Origin: Prinsepia uniflora
Lineage: Eukaryota; Streptophyta; Magnoliopsida; Rosales; Rosaceae
Reading direction: 5' to 3'
DNA length: 64,000 bases
NCBI GenBank assembly: GCA_032719365.1
Contig: CM064867.1
Span: 69,624,136-69,688,135, forward strand
Shown here: positions 12,001 through 21,696 of the stretch, piece by piece
How positions within the stretch are numbered: position 1 is the stretch's first letter
Layout: every line of letters starts with the position of its first letter
Notes under the pieces: generated by a model
The model's input: only the letters and a program-made list of their open reading frames with translations
Told to the model about the DNA's origin: nothing
Databases searched by the model: none
Program-made: the position numbers and the translations under genes

Positions 12001-12580
12001 GTCTTCGGTCTTCGGCCATTGGACCTCTCGGTCAAAAAGTCAACTTTTCACCTAAATTACTAAAATGCCCTTGGACTTCCGAACGTCATAACTTCCTCCT
12101 CGAATGTCGGAATTGAGCGTGTCACTTGTCTATGAACTCGTGACGTCACGAACTAGGTCACAGTCATTGGCCAAAGTCCAATTGACCGTCCGAATGAAAA
12201 GTCAACGATTTGCCCATTCCAAGGGCAAAATCGTCATTTCGCCCATTCCAAGGGCAAAATCGTCATTTCGCCCGAACGTCCACTAATCCTCGTCTAATCT
12301 CCGATTAGCCTTGCTAATCGGTCATTAATTCTTAATTAATCCCGCTAATTCGGGACAGGTCGTCACAATTACAATGCAAAATTTGGAAGAGGCAACACTA
12401 CGGAAGAAAAAAGATGAATATTATGCAAAGGCATTGGAATTTGAAGAATCATTGGAATTGCGAATAGAGAAAGAAAGACAAATATAACAGGGAAAAGAAT
12501 TGTGGAGAATTATACTGAAAAGATGAGTCTATACAAACAAATATACTGGAGAAAGAGGCAATTAGCAATTATAAATGGAC
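9057..12580 (+). pseudogene. Fragment resembling the NAM-associated C-terminal domain, split by L2
   Basis: Before L2 (9057-9207) the plus strand encodes an acidic stretch, then SYARPLGRKQSKKAQRRGMS, interrupted by TAGs. After L2 (from 12368) the same frame continues with NLEEATLRKKDEYYAKALEF and ELRIEKERQI. A further piece in another frame (YKQIYWRKRQLAIIN, about 12530-12575) resembles the end of the domain. The order 'RP.GRK.aK..rr' then a charged helix then 'Y...R...I' is characteristic of PF14303 (No apical meristem-associated C-terminal domain), often linked to PIF/Harbinger transposons. Stops, a frameshift and the L2 insertion make it nonfunctional. The 5' part was not found. Confidence 0.6.
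9208..12367 (-). mobile_element. Solo LTR L2
   Basis: The left end is TGTCAGGACCGGTCCC and the right end GGGACAGGTCGTCACA. The TSD ATTAC is at 9203-9207 and 12368-12372. Length is 3,160 bp; sense strand is minus. Removing it restores one continuous reading frame in the NAM-associated fragment, which independently supports the boundaries. It carries hairpin words at 10548-10560, 10578-10590 and 10611-10623. The short duplication CGCCCATTCCAAGGGCAAAA near 12210-12265 is internal. No credible coding sequence. Confidence 0.95.
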
Positions 12581-13492
12581 AAGAGGCAATCTATGTGGTA
12601 ACTATCATGAGAGTTATATAGTTGATTATCATCCTCAAAATGATCAAGATTGATTCATCCATCCTCATTAGTTGGTTTTATTTATCAATTTAAATTACTG
12701 ATTGTACTTTTTATTATAATAGCACTATTTTTAATGTAATTTAAAGTTGATAAAAAAAGCTTTTTTGTTGTGATAATGTTTAATTTTTTTATGGCCACGT
12801 ACATAAGTTAATTAATACATAAAGGATAAAATGATATATTATATAACATTTCTATATTATTATTTTTAAGATAATAATTCATAAAAAAAATTGAATTCTT
12901 ACCCTTACTCCTTTCTCCTTTCTATTAGAACAACAAAAAATAAACTTGGGCAAAATGCATAATGTCTCAAATAAAAGTTAAAGTTTATCTATAATTCCTT
13001 ATATTTATCTTTATCACTAGATATGCCCTTATAGAAGCGTAACCCAAGATTTCTATCTGCATTGTAAGTAAGAAGATCCGTGGATCAGCAATACGGAGAA
13101 ACATAATTGCTAGGTTTATTGTTGCTTTTAACGCGCATTGGATAGTTTTAATGGTCATTTCAATTACGTATGTGGAGGGGAGTAAACATCGGATTGCGCT
13201 TGAAATGAGCTTATTCAATGTAATTGTAAATTGAAAACGAAATGCGATGAAGAATTGTCTTATATGAAGTAAACAGGTTGTTTAAAGTTAAAGTTGTAGG
13301 CACATATTCATCTTATTAAGTCAAGGATTTTTTGTTGTGCTTTAAGGGAAGTCTTAAGGCTTTCTTATACAAGAAAGCTAGGGGGCCAGGCCTGTGACCT
13401 ATGTATTGATTTTGAGGAAGAGAAAGTATATTATAAATATTGGGTATTGACTTTGTCTTTTACGAGTATCGGATTCGAAATTTACCAGACAA

Positions 13493-13654
13493 TATATGAA
13501 GAGAAATATCACTAGGTTATAACATGAAATAACTGGCCTCCTCTACACAATGCAAGCACAAGACCCTACCTCATATATGAAGAGAAATATCACTAGGTTA
13601 TAATATAAAGTAACCAGGCCTCCTCTACACAATGCAAGCACAAGACCCTACCTC
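13493..13654. repeat. 81-bp tandem duplication
   Basis: Two copies with an 81-bp period share AGAGAAATATCACTAGGTTA and GCCTCCTCTACACAATGCAA with few differences. This is a recent local duplication with no coding content. Confidence 0.85.
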
Positions 13655-14449
13655 ATATTAAGAGTAAATGACCTGGTGTATGGGTCGTTTAATAGGGAAA
13701 TTGGATTAGAGTGGATATATAATTCATTGAATCCGATGTATATTAAATTTAAAATATTTGGTGAATAGAATTGAATTGGATAATATATTTATTAAATTTT
13801 ATGTATTTTAAATATAAAAATGGATATGTTTTGACGGAAAGATGATTAGATATGGTTAGGCATCAAAATACATTTACTTGTTGTAATCCTACTATTTTGA
13901 GTGAAATGGATTGAATAATTTTGTTCTATGTATATCCCTTCCTAATCCCCCCTAGAATAAAATCATATCTATTTTTACATTTAAAATATATTGAAATTGA
14001 TGAGTTATTCAATTTCAATTTATTCACTTACCAAACAAGATAATGTGTTTTATACTTTTATCATAAAAAGCGGATTAGATGGTAGAGTAAAAAATAAATA
14101 AAAAATTATCCAATATTTCATTCCCCTCAACAAATATATTTACATTTTTATATTTAAAATGCATTTAATTTGAGAATTTAACCGGAGGGGGAGCTAGGAA
14201 GACTTGAGTATTCTTAATGTGATCGATGCTGTATCAAAGTTGAAACTCAATAGCCCCTCAAATGGAAATCGCCCTTTAGAATTTTGGAGTCTAAATAATA
14301 GGGGGTATGAGAAGAGGTGTCGACCTCTATGGTTTACGTTTTCTTGTAGGCAACTTTTTCACTTTTACTAACCATAATTAGCAACCTCACAATATGAATC
14401 GAGGTCACGTCAATATATTTACTTTTCATTCTATATAAATTATAAAGGG

Positions 14450-14515
14450 AGGCTGCATTTTTTTTATGTAAGATTAGGCTGCATTTTTTTTATGTAAGAT
14501 TAGGCTGCATTTTTC
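14450..14515. repeat. Tandem duplication of about 29 bp
   Basis: GGCTGCATTTTTTTTATGTA followed by AGATTA occurs twice in a row, then a third partial GGCTGCATTTTT. Confidence 0.75.
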
Positions 14516-15510
14516 ATTTGGTTTTGAAGTCTGAAAATCTGTTTGGTATTGGCCCATTTTCTAATTAAAGACATGGGCGACAAGAAAAGTCCTTACTTCA
14601 AATTTCTTTTGTTTTCAAAACAATTTTCAACCTTCATATTAAACACAGCCTTTTAAATGCTAAACTCTGTACTTATATTTTTCCATATCTAAGAATGAAA
14701 TTATATTGTACATATTGGGTATTGATTTCGTTTTTTACAAAATAGTGGGTAGTAAATAAATAATACTTCCATTCCACCAATTGGTGGAACCTTTTTGTTT
14801 TACTCTTCTAATTTAGGAATTTTTGCATATATATATATGTCACAATTGAAACTATTGATTATGTAAATTGTTATATCAATAACGTCTCTCCAAAAAAATC
14901 AACAAGATTTGAGGTGGGTTAGTTATTAATATATAACAAACAAATGTAAAATATCAATAAAAAATACAATCATCATGAATCATCCATTTTGTTAATATAT
15001 GTGTATTGTTAAATGAGTTTTCAATTTTCTTGCATTATGATATTAAAATAATGATTTAGCAATTAAAAATTATTATATATGTACGAAAATAATTCGGTAA
15101 ATGAAAAGAATAGAACGAGGAGGTCCATGCACAATCAAAATGTAAGTATTATTATTTTTAGGCTTATTTTTAAATAGAATATCAAACATGTATGTTTTTT
15201 TTTATAACATTTTCAAATATTGCTTTTCCTTTTTTAGATACAAATATATACTTAAAAAGCTTTGTAAGTTATTTTTTAAGACCAAATTTGGATTTTGAAG
15301 TCATTAATACTATAATCTAGTAGTATTATTCATCGATATTTAGGGCACTAAAATAAAATACTTTTTATTGTTTCTAAAAAAACTTCATACAATAATATTA
15401 AAAAAATTGACATAAAATATCAATTTTGTTGTTATAATTTAAGTAAATTGAATCGTATTAGGGGATAAAATGCAATTATTCCTAAGAAAAATCACATAAA
15501 TAGAAAACAT

Positions 15511-15529
15511 TATATATATATATATATAC
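15511..15529. repeat. TA microsatellite
   Basis: An uninterrupted TA run in AT-rich intergenic DNA. Confidence 0.85.
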
Positions 15530-16270
15530 TACTTTAGGGGTTGGAGTTCCTTTTTCTGATCTTGAGATCTCATTGCCGTTTGCAGCAATCAAATAGGTAG
15601 TGCAGAGAAAAGGAAAGAAAAGTTCACCTACCTATTGCTCATAATTGTACTTCACTACTCTCACTGTCAGACTCTCAGAGTTTTACTCCAAGTTAAGTTA
15701 AATAAACCCCCTTGAAAAACTCAAGTCTCTACCTCTACCTCTGCAATTTGCATACATCATCTCTTAATCTTCTTGAATGCTGCAAAAAATCAAGACCCAC
15801 CATGCCAATAGCTTATTTACTGTCAGTTTCTACATGCCCAGCAAGTACACATACATCCATCTGCAAAATCAGAAACCCACCACTCAACACTCAAAACTAC
15901 TCTCAGTTTTCACTGCTATTTTGTGAGGAATAAAGAGGATGACATCCCCCTATTTTTTTTAATTATATTATACCCATTTTTTAAAAGTTGAGGTTCTAAT
16001 AAGAAAATATTTGAATCTTGCTCGTTTGCTTTTTCGATATGTATCCAATCGATATATATATATTATAATCAAAATTTTGTAACTTATAAATAATTATTTT
16101 AAAACAACAATGTTAAATTTGATCACAGTTTACCTATACAAAACCTCTAGCAGAATTTTTTAATGGGTGAATTTGATCGTTTTATTTGATAGATCGAACA
16201 TTTCAATTACCAAATTAGATCATAAATTCCAATTATAAAATTTGAGCTATTGAAATATGGATACCAACTG

Positions 16271-16291
16271 CAGCAGCAGCAGCAGCAACAG
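16271..16291. repeat. CAG/CAA microsatellite
   Basis: About six CAG units followed by CAA CAG, about 380 bp past the stop codon of the ERF gene, probably in or near its 3' UTR. No open frame is supported here. Confidence 0.7.
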
Positions 16292-16664
16292 CATACAGAC
16301 ACTTGATACCCAGGTAAATTTCACCAACGAGAAATTTGGAAAGAGATATTACACATAAATATATACTCATCCACTGCATTTCTCTTGAGCTCAATATATA
16401 CTATATTAAATTTAAATCCATATAATTAAGTAGCAGCAATTGTAGCAAAATAATGCATGGGGCTGAAAAATACACCAAACTCCATGGCTCTTTGAAATTT
16501 TCTCATGCATCACAAACCTAGTTTTAGCTAGTTAAATATCAACCCATGCATATATTTATATATGACTTTACCCAAAAGGGCAAAATCAACCCATAAAAGG
16601 GAAAAACAAAAGCAAAAGCAGTTACACGCTTGATTCCCATTATGGGCTTGTCGAATCGTGGTAG

Positions 16665-17498
16665 CTACTCTTCATCCCCAACTCCATGCTTCACATCGAG
16701 CTCCACTTTTCCATTTCCATTCCCATTCCCATTCACTTCATCCCTAAGCCTTGGAGTCTCACTAAACAAATGAGCCACAGACGTCACCACCGAGCATTTC
16801 CTATTCCCACCTCCCTTCTTATTCTTAATCCCGCCGCCTTTCACCGATCTCTTGGCTTCCGACGCACAAGAAGAGGACAAAGACAAATGAGGCGGAGACA
16901 CCGGAAGCACCGATGGGATGTCGAAGTTGGTCTGAGCTTTAGCCCCTCTCAGTCTCCTTGCCGCTGCATCGTACGCACGCGCCGCCTCCTCCGCCGAGTC
17001 GAAAGTCCCCAGCCAGTGCCTGCAGCGCCCGATTTTGTCCCGTATCTCCGCCGACCACCTCCCCCAAGGCCTTTTCCTTACTCCCCTGTAGTGCTTTTGC
17101 ACCGGAAAGTTTCCGGTGCCATTCTTACCGGCCTTCTTCTTACAGGCTTCTGCCTCGCGGAGACACTCCCAAACGTAACCCATATCGGACATCTGGGAAA
17201 TTCCGGTCGCAGTGTTTGCAATGTGTCCGTTATTCCTCGTACTCTCTCCGAAGAGGACGTTCTGGCCCACAACGGCGGCGATGCCGTCAAGAACCGGAGG
17301 CGTTTCGGACGCCGATTCCTGAGTGTGACATGGGTTGTTGAGGATTTTGAGCTGGTTTGGGACAGAAACTGAAGAAAAGGAGAAGTGGGTTTTGGTTAGG
17401 TAAGAGTCGTAGTGTGAGTTTTGGTCGGGTGAGAACTGAAACGTTTCGGGTGCATGAAATGTAAAGAACGGAGCGGTGGCGGTGGTTTCGTTGTTCAT
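16665..17498 (-). CDS. AP2/ERF-domain transcription factor (ERF type)
   Basis: A single-exon frame of 277 codons with one AP2 DNA-binding domain at residues about 136-194: YRGVRKRPWGRWSAEIRD, then HWLGTFDSAEEAARAYDAAA and RLRGAKAQTNF. YRG, WLG and RAYD elements are complete. The Ala and Asp in SAEIRD are ERF-type rather than DREB-type (which has Val/Glu), so GCC-box binding is expected, though not shown. The N-terminus (1-130) is Ser/Thr/Asn-rich with a small YVWECLREAEACKKK motif. The C-terminus is Ser-rich, then basic (KNKKGGG), then a GN repeat and acidic end. The RDKIGRCRHWLGTF stretch recalls the ERF084-like group, but I am not certain. It is the only gene here that looks intact, and it sits in a repeat-poor island. 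Confidence 0.92.
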   Translation of the reverse strand: MNNETTATAPFFTFHAPETFQFSPDQNSHYDSYLTKTHFSFSSVSVPNQLKILNNPCHTQESASETPPVLDGIAAVVGQNVLFGESTRNNGHIANTATGISQMSDMGYVWECLREAEACKKKAGKNGTGNFPVQKHYRGVRKRPWGRWSAEIRDKIGRCRHWLGTFDSAEEAARAYDAAARRLRGAKAQTNFDIPSVLPVSPPHLSLSSSCASEAKRSVKGGGIKNKKGGGNRKCSVVTSVAHLFSETPRLRDEVNGNGNGNGKVELDVKHGVGDEE

Positions 17499-17552
17499 CG
17501 CTTACTGAGTTCAACTGTGAAAATGAGAGTGTCTGTAATGAAAGCGCTCAGA

Positions 17553-17559
17553 ATTTATA
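17553..17559 (-). promoter_or_regulatory. Putative TATA box of the ERF gene
   Basis: TATAAAT on the minus strand lies about 55 bp upstream of the start codon. It would give a short 5' UTR of about 25-30 nt. It is the best core-promoter match near the start. Confidence 0.5.
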
Positions 17560-18547
17560 CACTAAATAAAATAATTTAATAATTAATAATTAATGTTGAA
17601 TTATTTAATTAAGTAATTTCATTTATTTTTTTAGGGAGATTTGATTAAGATATTGCCATCATATCAAGTTCGATGAGACCGTAATCCCTCATATTTACGT
17701 CACTGTCTGCAACTCTATATCCTTCTGGCAAGGATATGCGTTGGGAAATGTCATAAATGACCCTACTGTATCCTACCATCTACTGACAATTCCATTAAGA
17801 AGAGGAGTACTCACTTGTACTTTGTTATGGTGAAGGGAATAGAAAGGAGATCTAGAGAAGCTATTGTTGGGGATATTCAAAGGTTAAATTACACGCAATT
17901 AATAGCTAGCGTGATGACATTTATTATACAAAAAATAATTACATTATATTTTATACAAAATTTCACAGTTACATATGAATTTTTTCTTTTTAATTTTTGA
18001 ATTTAAAGTATTTTGTTAATTTTTTTTTTATTGGGTATCGTAGGTGTGGGATGTCTCTAAGAATGAATCTCAATGTGACTTTAGCTAATTAAGCATTTAC
18101 TCTCTTCTCCGTCAACTAATATTTCAGTAGGAGATGTTGAATATAAGATAACTAATAACTAGTTAAGTAATTTTATCTAGATTCATTAGTGGATGGATTA
18201 TACACGTGCCATGTCGTCTAGTAACAAAAAATTTACAGAAAAATTGAATACATGCGAAACGTTTCGTTGATGCAATAAATGGAGCAAATTGGTCTTTAAA
18301 GACCGCACACATATAAGAGACACGAGATATACATAATTCGTCTAAATCGGGCTACGTTCACGATGTTGCTATATTCTCATTAATGATATAGTGTTTGTAC
18401 ATGATACAAGAGACCATGAGTCTTTAAAGAAAGTGAAATGTAGAGAGAAGTGAGAGCTAATATGTTTAGCGAGATAGGGAGATCTCTATAGAGAGAATCA
18501 AATCCTTCAAATGGAGACTCCTTATTTATAGACAACACCTAAATTTA
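17560..18547. other. Intergenic sequence upstream of the ERF gene
   Basis: No gene recognised. It contains the distal promoter of the ERF gene. Near its right end the minus strand reads GTCTATAAATAAGG (about 18519-18532), a good TATA-like element just beside the L3/L4/L5 insertion site, so this may be the edge of another old LTR or promoter. Confidence 0.4.
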
Positions 18548-21500
18548 TGTAACGACCCATCTCGAATTATCGGGATTAATTAAGAACTAACGACGGATTA
18601 GCGAGACTAATCGGGGATTAGACGAGGATTAACGGACGAGCAGGGCGAAATGAGGATTTTTCCCCTAGAATGGGTGAATCATTGACTTTTTGTTCAGGCG
18701 GTCAAATGGACTTTGGCCAATGATTGTGACGTAGTTCAGGACGTCACAAGTTCATAGACAAGTGGCACGCCTGATTCCGACGTTCGAGGAAGAAGTTATG
18801 ATTTTTGGAAGTTCGAGGGCATTTTGGTAATTTGGTTGAATATGAGCAAATAGTTAACTTTTGACCCGGGAGGTCCAATGTCCGAGGACCGTTACGTAGA
18901 TCGAGGTGATACGATTCCATAGACAGGCGGCACGTCGAATTCAGACGTTCGACGGAGGAGTTACAGTTCACGGAAGTTCCGGGGAACTATTTACGGCGAC
19001 ACGTCTTATGAGGAAAAAAGTGAAGTTTTGTCTTTTGTTGGCCCAGATCTTTCCCAAACCTTAGGGGATAAGTGACACTTGTCAGTCATCCATTCCCTCT
19101 TTTCCCTCATTCATGCATATCATCTCTGTTTCATTACATTCACCCGCACACCCATCTCGATCCCAACCCAAAACCCTTCCACCATATGTTCTTATGTGAA
19201 GCCAGGGAGTGAGGCTCAGGCATGTAGATGGTGGCTGACCAAAGACAATGCCGCCGTGGACGGCGGAGGGCTCTGTGCAAGGGAAACAACCAATTACCCG
19301 GTTAGACCCAAATCTTCTATTATTTCGATTTATATGTTATGGTTAGTTTTGGATGATTAGAGGATGTTTATTAGGTTGTTATGAAGGATTAGATAAGGTT
19401 TTGGACGGTGGTTTTGGGCTGAGCTGCCCTAGGTGCAATCGGGCAAGCTTGAACCGTGAGAGCAAGATTGAACCCGTGGGTTTTTAGGGGTTTTAGGTAG
19501 ATTTGGTTGCACAAACTAGTTCCTAGGATTGAATTAGGAAGTTTAGGATTGAAAAAGAGAAGATTGGACGAAAAATGAAGAAAGGGGAGCCCTGGACTGG
19601 TCATGCCGGTCCAGTTACAGGCCTGAACCGAACCGGCCAGTCTGGACCGGTCTGAGGTTGAAGATGAAGTACTGTAGCCCAGCGCATGACGTCGCGTGGC
19701 AGGGAATCTGGGGTAGGTTCCAACATGTGAAATCATCTATTTGATGTAACGAACATTTTGGGATTGGTTTCGTGTCATTCGAACATCGTTTCGATATAGT
19801 TCGGGTTGTCCAAAGGTTTAGGTTCGCGTTTAAAAAGAGTTAGAAATTCAGGAAAATTACGGGACTTTAGTGAGGGGTTATTTAAGTAGTTATTAACCCT
19901 CTAAATTAATTTGGACAGGTTCGGGAATCCTGGAGGCGACGATTGCCTCCCGGAGGCTTATGGCACGCGTATTGAGGTGCGACTTCGGACGGTATATGAG
20001 TGGACTTGTTTTATGAATTCGATGCATGCATAAAGGTTTTATAATTTTTTTAGAACATGTTTTGTGATGCCATGAGTGCATTTTTTTGTGGTAGCTTAGG
20101 ATCGACATATTTGCACGTTTTTCGAGGTTTTTAGCTTTATGTCGTACCTTTGCGTACTGTGTTTTCAATGACGATTTAATGAATTGGTTTTGGATTTAGA
20201 AATATGAAATTGGGCACGAGACATTTGATTGGAAACTCTCGGACTTGGAGTCCATTTGATTTGACGAGGAATCGGACCGAGGGTCCATTTGAGTTATATG
20301 ATAGGGCTGAGGGCCCCGTTGGTATACGAGTTCGGGCTTGAGGCTCATTTGACTGTAGTATCGGGCTTGAGGCCCCGTTGGTTGTGAAATCGAGATAAGA
20401 CTCCGTTGAGTTATGGTTTTGGGCTTAAGGCCCAGTTATTCTTGATATCGAGCGCGAGGCCCAGTTGATTATGAAATCAGGCTTGAGTCCCTGTTCGGTT
20501 TGAGAAATGAGAATTCGGGCATGAGACCCTTTTGAACTGTGGATTTAGGTCGAGGCCTGTGAAATGGATTTGAATCGGATTCGAGGAATCCTTTTGAGAT
20601 GAATCTGGTATGAGACCCAGTTGAAATATGTTTTGAGAAAGAAAGAAAGTATTTGAAAATGTATGATACCCTCCATATGATTATATGGTCTCCTCCAGAC
20701 GTCGACCTAGAGAGTCACGATCCACATACCAGAATGGATATCCCCATAGGGATCTCATTCTAGGAGTGGGAGTTTGGAGATATGATGCGGTCCCAGACCA
20801 GATTCCAGAGAGATGATCGGACTAGATCCACAGATAGAGCTCGGACTAGATCTAGAGATTGAGCCTCCTAGATGGAGAATTCCTGGGGGAAGACTCAGAG
20901 TGAGACCCCGAGTAGTGTTCACACTAGTATAGATATGATTAATCGTGTGACATATATTGGGGATGTGTTCCCTAGGGGTTGTGTGCCCCGAGTTGGCATC
21001 TTCCTGGAAGTGCCGCAGATGGGTTATACGTATGTCAATACGTATGAGGTTCTATGGAAAGTGATTTGAGGGCGGAGACCCTGTGTTCCATGTTTTAGAA
21101 AGTGATTTGGGGCGGAGACACCGTATTAGATGTTTTGGAAATGGTTTTTGGTATTTCACTGAGAATGATTTGGGCTGAGTTCCCACATGTATGGATTTAC
21201 GGGTTTTTGTGATTTCGGGTCGGGGACCCATAAATGGATTTATGGTTCATGGCGGTTTATGGGGACCGGCATAAACCCTTAAAGGTTTTTATGGGTCATG
21301 ACGGTTTATGGGGACCGGGCATGAACGCTTAAAAGGTTTTGAGAATATGTCTGACAAATGGTTTTATGACGTTTTGATAAACGGTTTTTGAATGCATGCA
21401 TATGCTTTTAGTGAAGGGCATAAATGTCTTTATGTGAAAATATTTTTATTAAAATATTATTTTGTCTACTCACGACTTTTGATGTTTTGAATGCCCTTCA

Positions 21501-21684
21501 AGTTGATCGCGGATGCTGGCTGTAGCAGGGACGACACATCACACTCCTTCTCCTATGATCCTGGGGTACTTTGGAAGCCCCGGTGAGGGCTAGAGACAGA
21601 ATTTTCCCTGGTCTGACACTTCGTGTCAGACAGGATCAGGCGCGTCCCATGTTAATCCCGGGGGATTTGGGATGGGTCCTGACA
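18548..21684 (+). mobile_element. Solo LTR L3
   Basis: Starts TGTAACGACCCATCTC and ends GGGATGGGTCCTGACA. The TSD ATTTA is at 18543-18547 and 21685-21689. Length is 3,137 bp; sense is plus. The two ends form a terminal inverted repeat of about 34 bp including CGGGATTAA near both ends. It contains the GTCTGACAC/GTGTCAGAC hairpin near the 3' end and GGCTTGAGGCCC-type hairpin words at about 20270-20560. No coding sequence. Confidence 0.94.
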
Positions 21685-21696
21685 ATTTAGGTATAG

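Larger units (their letters stand above)
12581..16664. other. AT-rich intergenic sequence between the L2 host fragment and the ERF gene
   Basis: Largely AT-rich with no convincing gene. A 73-codon frame at about 15712-15933 follows a short CT-rich leader-like sequence but matches nothing I know. Local duplications and microsatellites are listed separately. The last several hundred bases before 16664 should hold the 3' UTR of the minus-strand ERF gene. Confidence 0.5.

Noticed and set aside
15712..15933. Small gene of 73 codons upstream of the ERF gene
   Set aside because: No recognisable domain or supported start; it could be part of an untranslated transcript, so it is mentioned only in the intergenic entry.
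16686..17372. A 228-codon plus-strand frame opposite the ERF gene
   Set aside because: It is the antisense shadow of the AP2 coding sequence, with Arg/Pro/His-rich composition.
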